From: Silene latifolia
Lineage: Eukaryota > Streptophyta > Magnoliopsida > Caryophyllales > Caryophyllaceae
DNA length: 64,000 bases
Direction: 5' to 3'
NCBI RefSeq assembly: GCF_048544455.1
Contig: NC_133537.1
Span: forward strand, 16,739,541 to 16,803,540
Shown here piece by piece: positions 49,736 through 61,490 of this stretch. The position numbers and the translations under genes were made by a program. The stretch's first letter is position 1. Each line of letters begins with the position of its first letter. Under the pieces are notes generated by a model. The model did not search any database, was not told the DNA's origin, and worked only from the letters and a program-made list of their open reading frames with translations.

Positions 49736-52645
49736 TGTGACACCCTTAAAAATTAGCGTTATCTAATTACTTAAATGCGTAAATTCTACGGAAAAACTGG
49801 TAGGATATGTTTGTAAATGGTTCAACTAGATAAAACCTGCAATTTCAAAAATTTTTCTTCCTAAACCATTCACAACCAATCCAACTCAAGAAGAGTGTCA
49901 AAAACCCTGCAAAAGCTGATAAACTAATTTACATACATAACTTAAGACGCGGAAATATAGTGATACAAACCCAAAATAGAAAAGGGAGACATATGTCCCT
50001 TCAAATTATATACAAACCAAAAGTGTAAAAGGTTTACTAATAGAATAGCCAAAACTAGGTCCAAGGTTCCTTGCTCACTAGCTCGTCTGTGACCCCAACT
50101 AAGCATCAACAACCTGTCAATCGCATTTTATACAAACACGAAAGCCACAATTCAGTGGGGAGTAACTTCGAGTCCTCTCAGCCACGAATCGTCAAAATTA
50201 ATGTAACATGTAGTAAAACATGTAAACAATATGATAAACAATGTAATTATCATGTAATCTAACCTATGACCCCTAAACTGACCAAACTAAACTATCATGT
50301 GAATCATATAATTCAAATAGTAATCCAAACTTTATCAACTGTAACCGGCTTACATCTCACCTATTACAGTTCATAAAATCACCATACAAGAAAGGGCAAT
50401 ATATCAGAGACAGGCATAAGTTCTTAGCACCGTCAATAGTCACTTTGTAACTCGAGTCTATACCACGAGGTAGGGAAGGTAATCGAACCGGTATCTTGGC
50501 TCAGCGGTTAATATTAATAAAACATGGCCAAGAGACAACACAACCCTAGCCTAAAAATCTGAGACCTAGACATGCGGATACACACCACCGCACCCAAGAC
50601 CCACAACTTTTTTTAAAACAAAGTGAAGTGAGTACCCTAAGGAGTCCACCAAAGGGTTGGCTAGTACTTAAGCTGACCACTTACTATCAAAATAAGTAAC
50701 TGAGGTCATGCCCCAACTTGGATATAAATCCACTAGTCAGGAACACAAAGGCTATCAAGCAGTGAACATATACTCGTCAAAGACTATAAAGACCTATCTA
50801 TGATGAAGGCCGAAATACTCACCTAGGACCTAGTCCCAGCTAGTCCCAGCTTGAATACTTTAGCCCACACCACACAAGACTCACCACACAAGTCAAGTAA
50901 GACACCCACTTAACCTTAAGAGGGCAAAAAGTCCAACTACCAACATAAATTCTAACATTCTATCATGTGAAAGGCTATATAAATGTCTATTCAGCATACA
51001 AATCCAACAGTATCCTCAATAAGTATTAAATACCAATTTTCAATTCTAACAATATTAACCATATTAAAGGCTTCAGGGAATCTAGGGCCGTTTCTACAAT
51101 ATAAGAAGCTACTTAAATTCAACTAACTACACATGTGGAATAAAGATATAATAAATGGCCTAAAACAAGAAAAAGGCCGATTATCTAAATCATTCAACCG
51201 AATTTTTACCCGCAACCTGACCTGCGACAGTACGGGTCAAATTGCGGCTGACCAATCACTCAATTAACTGACATCGCATCAGTCAAAGGGACTAAGGCTC
51301 AGTTTTCGGCACAATCAACAAAACATTACAATTATCGCTATAAAATTCATTTTGTAAACTATCCTAACATGTGATAACTATTAATATAAGCACAATTTTA
51401 CCATTAACATAATTCTTGTTACTAGTATGCTTCAATTCAAAATACTACCCATTTGTTACTTATACTATTCTAACATTAATTAATCCGAAATGACCAATAT
51501 TGTACGAAAAACCGCGAAACAAGCACGGACCAACCCGGGCCAACCCCAAGGCCGGCCGTGGGTCGTGGCTGCCGCCACCATTCTTGGCCGTCGTCACCCC
51601 TACACCACCAATTTTTCCATTTTTGTTTAGAAAAAGACCGTCTGAACACTAATTAATCGTTCCCAATTCAACTTTGTTAATTTAAACTAACAAAAGGCAT
51701 AATTTAAGCATGCATGCAACAAATTTTAACATGTGAAAACTACTACTCAAACAAAAATCACCAAACATACAAAAATCAAAAACATGTGACGATCTTTCGT
51801 CGAGTAACTCGAAATATGTTACCTTAAGCTAGAAAAAGAGCAATTAGCACCTCAAAACCCAAACCCTAACGACAACTAGCCGCTATCCTCTACAATATAC
51901 GAGTCCCCGAACTCGTCCTCCAATTCTTCACCTAAATAAACAATTAAAACACAAAGATAAGTATATAAAACCGAATTTCCGAAATTTCATCTTAAAACAA
52001 CTTCAAGAAAACTGAAATTAAATTATACCAAGTTGTAGATCTCGTCGAGGGGATTCCGGAAAGGTAAATTTCGTGAAAATCCGATAAGAAACGAAGAAAT
52101 TATGGCCAAAACAGCTTGATTTTTGGTTGAAATGTGTTTGGTTTTGTTTTTTTAGAGGTTGAAGATGAAGTTAAGAACAAAAATCAGAAAAAAAAGAAAG
52201 AAAAGGGGAAGGGGAGCCGGGTAAGGGAGAAAGGAAAGGAGGAGAGCGGGTTTGAGTCGGGATTTTTCGAGTCGGTTTTGACTCGATTCGATAATAATTA
52301 AAACCGTAAGTCAAATGCAAATTCCGACAAGACCAAAGTTTTTAAACACGAGATTACAAGAAAATTGAGTATTCATACGACCCATTTCCAATTTCGTTTA
52401 CCCAACGTTCAAAAGAATTGTCATTTTCCCCCCGACACGCCCTTATTTCGAAATAAAAAGTTTTACACGGTTTAAACTATTTTTAAACATTTCGAAACTA
52501 TCAAAATAAATACTTTTCTTCAAAATATAATAAAATTATATTTCTTTGAATTATTTTTACTTTAATTACTTTAAATATCAAATTTTATTTGATTAATAAA
52601 TTATTTTCGAAATATATTACCGGTCCGAAATTACGGGGCGATACA
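49736..52645 (-). mobile_element. Solo LTR of the 3848-13295 family
   Basis: 2910 bp from TGTGACACCC to GATACA, flanked by ATATA on both sides (49731-49735 and 52646-52650). It is homologous end to end to 3848-6772 and 9900-13295, with more differences than those two have between themselves. With a perfect target duplication and no internal region, it is the product of LTR-LTR recombination. Orientation follows the family's element strand. Confidence 0.93.
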
Positions 52646-52742
52646 ATATAAATGCTAAAACTTGCTAAACATGTTTTTACAAGTAATTTTTTAAAACAAT
52701 GAATGTTAATTTTTCCTTTTTGTTGTAGCATTTTAATTCGCA

Positions 52743-54439
52743 ATGGCAACTTCATCAACTCCATCGACTACTTCACTAGGCAAAGATTCATGGCTAAGGT
52801 CCGTAATGGACAAATGTATTTTAAAAGATGACGGTAGTAACTTTCTTGAATGGGAATCCAACATCAAAAGTGCCGCGTTGTCCGATAATGTGCTCACTTA
52901 CTTGACCGATGCTCCTCCAATCGAGCCCGGTGCAAGAGCTTCATCGGCGGTGCGGACCACCTATGATGACTATGTGAGGATGTTGAATGATATCAAGAAT
53001 GTGTTGATATGGTCAATATATCCAAAGCTCAAGCTATCATGCATTTCTTTAAATGCGTACGAGATTTTCACTCGTATGATCACTATGTTTTCACAAACAC
53101 CAAAAGTCCGTCAATACGATGCGGCGGCATGCTTCTTTGAAGCTAAGCTTGAGAGGGGCCAAAAGGTTGGTCCCCATGTACTCAAAATGGTCGAATATGT
53201 TGACATCTTAGAGCATCTAGGGTGTAAGATTCCTAAGACTCTTGTGGTGGATCGTATCCTCCACTCACTCCCCACCAAGTTTGCCCACTTTAGGGTAAAC
53301 TACAACATGAATGACATGGATAAGAGTTACCATGAAATTCATGCACTCCTCACCCAAGCGGAGAGGGATATGGAGGCTAGTGGGAGTGAAAAAGGAGATG
53401 TTTTAACCATGAAGTTAAAGAACATGTCTCTTGGAGTCAAGAAAGGAAAAGGGAAAGAAAAGTCCCAATTCAAGAAATCGTCAAAGAAAAATGACAAGGG
53501 AAAGGGGAAAGCCGTTGAGAATGGCAATCCTAAGGCAAAAAGTGTCAAGCTCTCCGAGGTCGAATGTTTCCATTGTAATGGGAAGGGGTATTATAGGAGG
53601 AGTTGTCCCAAATACTTGGAGGATCTCAAGGAAGGGCGTGTGACGCCTATTGGTATGATTTCCTCTCTCTATGTGATAGACGTTAATTATGCTTGTACTT
53701 CCACTTGGGTACTTGATACCGGATGTGGCTCTCACCTTTGTAACCATTTGCAGGGTTTAAGGGACGTGCAAGCACTAGCAAAAGGTGATGTGGATCTCTG
53801 CATGGGCAATGGAGCTAGAGTAGCCGCCGTTTCCGTGGGGACCTATGTGCTCACTTTAGCTAGTGGTTTAGAGTTGTATTTAAATAAGTGTTATTTTGTA
53901 CCAACTTTAACTAAGAACATCATCTCCATTTCCGCGTTAGACGCGGAAGGCTTTTGTTTTATGATTAAGGACAAGTGTTGTACTTTTTCTTTTAATGATG
54001 TGGTTTATGACAAGGCCACTTCAATTGGAGGCATTTATGTTTTAAATGATGTTAATGATGTTTATCATGTGGAAACTAAAAAGTTCAAAAAGGGTGATCC
54101 AAACGAATCCTACCTTTGGCATTGTCGTTTAGGCCACATAAACGAAAGACGCATTAAGAGACTTGCTTCATCAAAAGTGCTCAAACCATTTGGTTTCGAA
54201 TCTCATGGTACATGCGAGTCTTGCCTTTTAGGCAAGATGACTCGTGCACCTTTTGCGGGAAAAGGGACACGAGCTAGTGTGTGGACCATTAACCATCACC
54301 GCTAGAGGAGGTTTTCACTACTTCATTACTTTTACTGATGTTTTAAGTAGATATGGGTATGTCTTTTTAATGAAGAACAAGAGTGAAGCCTTTGACAAGT
54401 TCAAAGAGTTCCAAAAGGAAGTAGAGAACCAATTGGATA
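52743..54439 (+). pseudogene. Copia gag-protease-integrase fragment
   Basis: One frame runs 52743-54305 (520 codons), starting MATSSTPST. It contains a UBN2/copia gag region (DGSNFLEWESNIKSAALSD), a zinc knuckle CFHCNGKGYYRRSC in which the usual His is Tyr, a retropepsin site WVLDTGCGSHLC, and the pre-integrase domain YLWHCRLGHINERRIKRL with CESCLLGK. A frameshift near 54290 moves the integrase core start (VCGPLTITARGGFHYFITF) to another frame. The match ends at NQLD at 54437, where another element is inserted. Reverse transcriptase and RNase H are not in the window. Confidence 0.88.
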
Positions 54440-55028
54440 TGATGGGGCATATTATGCACCCGCTGACCGAGTCAACATATTGAGCAAGGTCAAAGCTTAA
54501 AGACAGCAAGTCAACGTATTAGATAGCCTAACCGACACAGCCTGTCAGCCTGTCACTTGGGTCTCGGTCTTGGCAACTAGCCGGCCGAGAGGCATATCCG
54601 CGTACTCACATCCAGTCCCCTCGGCATGGAGTCAACCAGGCCTGCCGGCTCGACATGGGTCCCTCGGCCGAGGGTAAGATAGTCTTTCCACCTGCTAGCC
54701 ACTTGGCCACTTGGCCACTACGTGACAAAAGGTGAAAGTCTATAAATACTCCACGTCTCTCATTGAGAAAAGGATCCCAAACTATCCGAAAATCATCTTA
54801 ATCTGGTATAAAACTCCCTTATCTCTCTACAATATACTTTGCCAAGTTAATACACAACTTATCTCTTTAAGTTTACTGACTTGAGCGTCGGAGTGAGTAC
54901 GCTCGGTACCAAGCCGAGCCCTCAGTTTGTTCATCTTTACAAGAGAGAGTGAAAGGAAGAGACAAGCAACGACGTCATTCTACAAGCTTAAGTGGTCATA
55001 ATCCTGCTCCGGAACTACACCCGGAACA
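54440..55028 (+). repeat. 5' LTR of the Tat/Retand-type element
   Basis: 589 bp from TGATGGGGCAT to CCGGAACA. U3 ends with a TATA box at 54741; R/U5 is short. Confidence 0.8.
54741..54748 (+). promoter_or_regulatory. TATA box in the Tat/Retand-type LTR
   Basis: TATAAATA sits about 290 bp before the LTR end, a likely core promoter for the genomic RNA. Confidence 0.6.
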
Positions 55029-55030
55029 AT

Positions 55031-55048
55031 TGGCGCTGTCTGTGGGGA
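55031..55048 (+). other. Primer binding site of the Tat/Retand-type element
   Basis: TGGCGCTGTCTGTGGGGA two bases after the LTR. This is the common form in Tat-clade elements. I do not assign the tRNA. Confidence 0.7.
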
Positions 55049-55119
55049 TAGATACTAAAAGCTAGTCATCTCCCTTACGAAAAAAAACCCAAAACAAAAC
55101 CATTCAACGAGCTAAGAAG

Positions 55120-56650
55120 ATGTCAAAACAACAAGAAACTGTGAGTGAAGGAATGGCATTCTACCAGGATGACACGTTCCGTAATTCTGAGATCGGGCAG
55201 TCCCCCACCGGCCAAATCACTGAGCCGGCGTACGGGATGCCAAAAGATCCAGAAACGCCGCTGCCTACCGGCCAAGTCACTGTCATGGGACATGTGGTCG
55301 ATGCAGCCAAACTGAAGCTATTCCTGGACCGGATGGGTAGTACGCCGATCACCCCTGTCACGACGACGGTGACGGCAGTGCACCCACAGGTGACCAGGGC
55401 CCATAAAGTGACTCCGAACAACTTGTCCAGAGCGATACAAGGAGCTGGCCATGCTAGGACGCCGGCAGAGCCCGTGGTGCTAGTGGCAGACCTAAGTCCT
55501 TCCCCCACTCGCGGGAGGACAGCGTCGCCGCGGCAACAATGAGGCCACCCTCGAAGGAATTCAAGAAGTCCGACTCACCAAAGTCGGACAACAAGAAGCC
55601 CCTTCCGCCAGAGGGAGAGAAGCCGGACTAAGGTTGCGAGGAGCCGATCGCCGCGTGTCATTCGACACGTGGTCAGACAGCCCCTCAGTGCCTATGTCCT
55701 CGAAGTCCCTGTGCCAACTAAACTGAAACTGCCGCCCCTATCATACAAAGGGGATAGCGACCCAACCGACCATGCCGAGGCTTTCGAGTCGTACATGTCG
55801 GTATGGGAGCAGCCTGATGAGGTGTGGTGCCGAGTCTTCCCAATGACCCTGCATGGGATGGCTCAGAGTTGGTACAAGGGGCTACCTAATGGCTCGGTAT
55901 ACTGTTATGCCGACCTGAGAGACAATTTCTTAGCCCAGTATGCTTGCAACAAGAGAAGGGCCGTGGAAACCTCGGATCTCCTAACTATCCGACAGGGGGA
56001 GGATGAGTCCCTCCGAAGCTATGTGAAGAGGTTCGACGCTAAGGTTCAGCAAATCCGAGAGCTGAACACTGAACTAGCGGCCTTGCACTGATGAAAGGCC
56101 TCCCGAAAGGCGAGTTCAAAAACGAGCTGATCAAGTGTGAAGACCTCAACTTAGACTCCGCCAGAAAGATGGCCGACCGAGTCGTAAAGGTGGAGGACTA
56201 TCACAAGACCTGGGTAGGCCACAGTGAAGCTGGGCACCCAGAGAGGAGGAGCCACCGGGACAACGTAGATGAAGGACGCCGTGACGGGAATAGGCCACGG
56301 CTTGAGAGATTTAATAGGAAACAGCACTCGGTGGGGGCCGGGGGGAGTTCGAGACCATACACCCAGAAGCGGTACAGTAGTCTCACCCCCCTGGTCAAAT
56401 CTCCAACCGTGGTCTTTACCCTAAGCAAGAATGAAGGGCAGAAGTGGGCAAGGCCCCCCAAGGCGAGGGGGGACGGCGACACAAGCCAGTTTTGCGAGTA
56501 CCACGGCCACATCGGTCATAAGACTGACAACTGTCGGCATTTGAGGAACGCCATCGAGGAGCTAATCCGAAAGGGGGCCCTCAGCAAGTATGTAGCTGGA
56601 GGCCCAGAAACAAGCTCCGACGGGGTGAATAGAAAATCAGTATTCCAAAG
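55120..56650 (+). pseudogene. Tat/Retand-type gag, broken by a stop and a frameshift
   Basis: Starts MSKQQETVSEGMAF. A stop at 55540-55542 is followed by the same frame at 55669, which carries the retrotransposon gag core (SYKGDSDPTDHAEAFESYM, GMAQSWYKGLP, LRDNFLAQYA, LRSYVKRFDAKV). A frameshift at an ATGA overlap (56088-56094) leads to the zinc-knuckle-like CEYHGHIGHKTDNC near 56493-56534. All domains remain recognisable, so decay is recent. Confidence 0.85.
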
Positions 56651-56739
56651 GATGGGAGTGATCCAGGTTGTCATCGGGGGAAACGAGAACGGTGGGTCAG
56701 CTAATGGGCACAAACGGCACCTAAATGAGTTGTACCAAG

Positions 56740-57065
56740 CCATCAACTTTGTGCCCAAAACAGCGATCCCCGCTTCCACCATCCCCGATATAACCATCGG
56801 AAAGAAGGATTACGACGGAGTCGTTGCCCTGCACAGCGACCCGCTCATAGTCCATCTAGATATAGCCAACCACTTGGTCAAAAGGTGCCTGATTGACACA
56901 GGCGCCTACACAAACATCATGTTCAGGGAGTGCTTTCTCAATCTCGGTCTGAAGATTGGAGACCGAGCCCTCGCACCAACCCGCTATACTGACTTCTCCG
57001 GGGCTTACTGGTACCCCGGGGTCAATCGGGATCACGGTGATGTTCGGCCAAGCGGACGCGGCTAA
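56740..57065 (+). pseudogene. Tat/Retand-type protease region
   Basis: Aspartic protease site LIDTGAYTNIMFRECF around 56889-56938, following an IPDITIGKKDYDGVV strand typical of this region. The frame ends at 57065, and the next pol part continues in another frame from about 56956 (VVIDGSSAYNVLIGR). Confidence 0.8.
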
Positions 57066-58483
57066 GAATGTTTTATCTGAGTTCGTGGTTATTGATGGTT
57101 CGTCTGCCTACAATGTTCTCATAGGGCGAGTCACTTTGAGCGAGGCCGATGCAGTAATGTCCATCCGGGCCCTGACGTTAATGTACGTCTCGGACCGGGG
57201 GGAAGCACAAAAGCTCGTCTCAAAGGACGAAAGAGATGAAATTGTCAATATCCAAGTATCTGCCAGGGGGTGCAACATGCAATCCCTCAAAGTGGCGAAA
57301 AAATCGGAGAAGGGGAAGAGCCCATCCTTACAGCAGGAGGGCGAATCGATGGATACTAATGTCGGCATGGTCGAAGGAGCCAAGACCGTGGAAGTGGAAA
57401 TTGACCCAGAGCGCACCGTAACTATCGGTGCCGACCTGGAGCCAAAATTCAGAGCCGATCTCTTAGACCTACTGAAGAAGAACAAATATGTATTCGCATA
57501 CTCAGCAGCCGAGATGCCAGGCGTGAGCCGGGAGGTGATCGTTCACAAGCTGAACGTACTCTCCACCGCTCGCCCTGTCAAGCAAAAGATGAGGAACTCC
57601 TCGGCCGAGAAGGATGAGGCCATCAAAGCCGAAGTAGACAAATTATTAAAGGCGGGCTTTATCATGCCTTGTACTTACCCTGAGTGGCTAGCAAATGTTA
57701 TAATGGTGAGGAAGTCATCAGGGGCGTGGAGGATGTGTGTTGATTTTACCAATCTTAATAAAGCGTGCCCTAAAGATTGCTATCCCTTGCCTCAAATAGA
57801 TAGTTTAATTGACGCCACGGCAGGCTACACTATGCTAAGCCTGCTAGACGCCTTCTCAGGGTATCATCAGGTATTCATGGTCGAGGAAGACATGCCTAAG
57901 TGCGCATTCATCACCATACACGACACATACATGTATAAAATGATGCCGTTCGGTTTGAAGAACGCTGGCGCAACTTACACCAGATTGGTGGACAAAGTGT
58001 TTCAAGATAAAAAAAGGGCGAAACATCGAGGCTTACGTCGACGATGCTATTGTAAAAAGCAAGTCTGACAGCGAGCACTTGGCCGATTTGAGCGAGACAT
58101 TTTGTTCACTAAGGAAATATAAAATGAAGCTTAACCCAAAGAAATGCAGCTTCGGTGTCCGGGCCGGCAAGTTCCTCGGCGTGCTTGTCAACGCCAGGGA
58201 AATTGATGCCAATCCAGAGAAAGTCCAAGCAATACTTGACCTACCGGAGCCGAGAAATCGAAAAGAGGTTATGATGCTGACCGGAAGGATGGCGGCTCTC
58301 GCCCGTTTCATCTCTCGGTCGACCGACAAGAGCACTCCGTTCTTTAAAGTGCTGAAAGGGAATAAAGACTTCAGCTGGGGGGAGGAACAGAGCACAGCTT
58401 TCAGGCAACTGAAAGCTCTCCTTCTGACACTACCGACCCTCGTCTGTGCCGATTATTTGGGGAGACGCTATATCTATGCTTAG
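57066..58483 (+). pseudogene. Tat/Retand-type reverse transcriptase, frameshifted
   Basis: Palm and finger motifs are present: ANVIMVRKSSGAWRMCVDF, NKACPKDCYPLPQIDSLID, LLDAFSGYHQV and MPFGLKNAGATY. The catalytic YVDD (AYVDDAIVKS, near 58035) survives but lies one frame away because of a shift in the AAAAAAGGG run near 58012-58020. The connection region KLNPKKCSFGV and FLGVLV continues in the third frame at 58079-58483. Not translatable as one protein. Confidence 0.88.
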
Positions 58484-59240
58484 CGATTACCTCGGCCCAC
58501 GGTCGGTCCGTAATCGTCGGGAAGAAAATAAGCAGCAACACCCAATTTACTTTATCGCCCATACACCGCCGCTGCCGCCGAAAGAAATTACCCACTGATC
58601 GAAAAAGCGACCTTTCGTAAATCGTCGTTGCCTCAAGGAAGCTAAAACCCTACTTCAACGCACATCCCGTGACGGTCTTAACCGACCAGCCATTGGAGAA
58701 AGCATTGGAAAAATTCGAAAAATCCGGCAGACTTATCAAATGGGCGGTGGAGCTCTCCACTTTGGCATTCGGACAAGCGAGGCCTTCGATAAAGGGGCAA
58801 GCGCTTGTAGACTTCCTGGCTGAGTGCACATATCAAGAAGAATCACATCCCGGCGTGTGGGAAGTGTATACCGACGGGTCCTCCACGACGAACAGCTCAG
58901 GAGCCGGCATCCTTATCACCAGCCCTAACGGAGACGAGTTTGAGTACGCCTTGAAGTTTACCTTCTCGGCCTCAAATAACGAATCCGAATATGAGGCGGT
59001 GATAACTGGAGTCGAGTTAGCTAGAGCTGCCGGGGCGGAGCACATTGTGTTAAAAACAGACTCACTCTTAGTGACTAATCAAATCCGAGGAGAGTATGAG
59101 GCTCGAGATGTTGGGATGGTAAGGTACCTGGAAAGGGTAAAAGCTGACACCGCAAAATTGAAATCTTTCCAAATACAGTGCATCCCCAGGTCTGAGAACA
59201 ACCGAGCCGACGCTCTCTCAAAACTTGCCAGTTCAAGCAT
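58484..59240 (+). pseudogene. Degenerate RNase H plus second plant-type RNase H
   Basis: The first RNase H (about 58484-58660) is full of stops. From 58669 a clean frame resumes (TDQPLEKALEKFEKSGRL), linking to a second RNase H with YTDGSSTTNSSGAGI, NNESEYEAV, LKTDS and NRADALSKLA. These are the four acidic positions D-E-D-D of the archaeal/plant-type enzyme acquired by the Tat clade. Confidence 0.85.
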
Positions 59241-60566
59241 CAAAATGTCGGTCGAACCGTCTTTGGTGGATATCGGGAATGCTAAAAGCATCACTGAGAC
59301 CGTCGGCATGGTGGGCGACATCGAAGCCGAGACGACGTGGATGACTCCGATAATGAAATACAAGCTGACAAAAGAGTTACCGGAGGACCGCAGTCTCTCT
59401 CAGAAGATAAGAAGGATCGCCGCAAGGTACTTGGTGTTCGAAGGAGAATTGTACAGAAGGTCCGTAATAAGACCACTCTTGAAATGTGTCGGCCCAGCCG
59501 ACGCGGAGCTCATACTGACAGAGATTCACGAAGGCATCTGTGGACATCATATGGGGGCGAGAACGCTAGCCCACAAAGCTCTTCGAGCCGGCTACTTCTG
59601 GCCTACCATGCTGAAAGATTCCAGGGCAAAAACCCAGAAGTGCAAGAATTGTTAGATGCATGCTCCGGTAAGACATGTACCTTCCCGAGACCTGCAGCTA
59701 GTACTTAGTCCCCTACCATTTGCACAGTGGGGGATGGATTTATTAGGACCATTTCCGACGGCCTCCGGAGGAAGGAAGTACCTGATCGTCGCCGTTGACT
59801 ACTTCACCAAATGGGTCGAGGCTGTCGCGGTACCTGCCAAGACCACGGCGGCCGTAAGAAAGGTGATTTGGGAGAACATCATAACTCGTTTTGGGTTACC
59901 CCAAGTCATTGTATTTGACCACGGCCGAGAGTTTTGGAGCGACATGGTGATGAATTGGTTGGAAGAGCTCGGTATCAAATTTGCATACTCCTCCGTCTGC
60001 CACCCTCAGAGCAACGGGCAGGCGGAGGTGGCTAATAAAACAATACTGAACGGGTTGAAGAAGAAGGTTGAAGATCTAAAGGGAAGATGGGTGATGAACT
60101 ACCGGCGTCCGTGGTCACTTCGAACCACGAGAAAAAGAAGCAACATGGCATCCATTCCACCTAGTCTATGGGTCTCGAGGCCGTCCTACCAATTGAAGCA
60201 GCGGCGCGACATTGTAACGCAAACTTTTGACCCGATCGAAAATGAGGAAGGCACGAGAGCCTCCTAGACCTGGTCGAAGAAAGTCGGGACACGGCACGGC
60301 TCAACTTGGCAGTCTATCAAAACCGAATGAGAAGAGCATACAACCGTAAGGTCCACAAAAGGGACTTAAGAGTAGGAGATCTAGTCCTAAGAAAGTCGGC
60401 CGCAATAAACAAAGGAAACATCCATGGTAAAATGACGACCAACTGGGAAGGACCCTACAGGGTAGTTGAAGAAATGAGGCCGGGGACATACCGGCTGACA
60501 GACATGGAGGGTGTGCCTCTAATGAGCCACTGGAACACCGACAACCTTAGGAAGTATTTCGTATAG
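59241..60566 (+). pseudogene. Tat/Retand-type integrase, two frameshifts
   Basis: The zinc-binding domain HEGICGHHMGARTLAHKAL with CKNC closes the 58669-59655 frame at its stop. The catalytic core (59656-60267) has WGMDLLGPFPT, FDHGREFW and NGQAEVAN as the D, D, E triad. A further shift near 60255 leads to the C-terminal domain with YNRKVHKRDLRVGDLVLRK and the WEGPYRVVEE (GPY/F) motif, ending at 60566. Confidence 0.88.
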
Positions 60567-60639
60567 CGGCGGAGGTGTCCGAGACCGTTGTGGGCATCCC
60601 AACGCGTGATTATATTTTATGAAGAGTGATCCAAGTTTT

Positions 60640-61320
60640 CCATCGAAATGCTTATCCCCTCCGTAGTCATACCAAAGTAGACGCCACGGCCAAAACCGGG
60701 CAGTCACTAGTAGACGCCACGGCCAAAGCCGGGCAGTCACTACAATGGCAGTTGATACTCGCGAAAGCGACCAACATGCTTAGTAGATGCCAGCCGGGCA
60801 GTCACTACCAATGCAGTTGATACTCGCGAAAGCGACCAACATGCTTAAGAACGTATAAGTACAGTTGAGAAACGCAAATCTGGCTGCCTCGGCCAATCCG
60901 GGAGTGGCAGAGGAAGCGATCAATATGTCTATAGATACGAACGCTGTCGAGCCGTAACCTCGATTGCCTCGGCCAAAGCCGAGAGTGACGGGGAAACGAC
61001 CGATACGCTAACATGTTCACAACAGCAGTTGGGAAGCGCAAATCTGACCGCCTCGGCTAAGACCGGGAGTGGAGGAGGAAGCGACCGACATGCCAACATG
61101 TTTAAAAACGTTTAAGTACAGTTGAGATACACAATTTAACTGCCTCGGCCAAGCCGAAGGTAAAACAAAAAAAGCGCTCAATATGTTTAAAAACGTAAGA
61201 AAACTTAATGGAGGATGAGGTCAAAAGCCTCGGCCAAGCCGAAGGCAAATAAACAAACTTTATTGAAAAATGTTTACAGGTGAGGCAAAACAAAGTCGAC
61301 GGCCGTCCCCATAGGGATAG
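60640..61320. repeat. Degenerate tandem repeats between pol and the antisense gene
   Basis: Units built from GACGCCACGGCCAAA-CCGGGCAGTCACTA (60679, 60713) pass into GCCTCGGCCAA-CCGGGAGTG / GAAGCGACCGACATG units (about 60826, 60886, 60965, 61051, 61142, 61227), of roughly 75-90 bp each. Such variable arrays are usual in Tat-clade 3' regions. Confidence 0.75.
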
Positions 61321-61490
61321 CCTAAACACAACCTACCAAAGTTTAACAAAAAAAAGAAGGTACAACAAAAGATTACAACATAAGACATGAAGCGCCAAAA
61401 GGATGGCAGGGAGGAAAGGCTCAATAGTTGGCCCCGAACAATCGAAGTCGTCCGAAGGGCCGGGTGAATCGGTGACGACCGCCCGTCTCC

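Larger units (their letters stand above)
46628..54439 (+). mobile_element. Ty1/copia element, split by two later insertions
   Basis: 5' LTR 46628-47875, tRNA-Met primer site, a long leader interrupted by a solo LTR, then gag-protease-integrase start. Coding stops where a Tat-clade LTR begins at 54440, so the remainder is presumably beyond the window. The element interrupts an Athila-like element; the candidate target duplication on the left is TGTAA (46623-46627). Confidence 0.85.

Noticed and set aside
56201-56797. Minus-strand frames opposite gag
   Set aside because: Shadows of the gag frame on the other strand, without domain content, unlike the antisense gene at 61491-63974.
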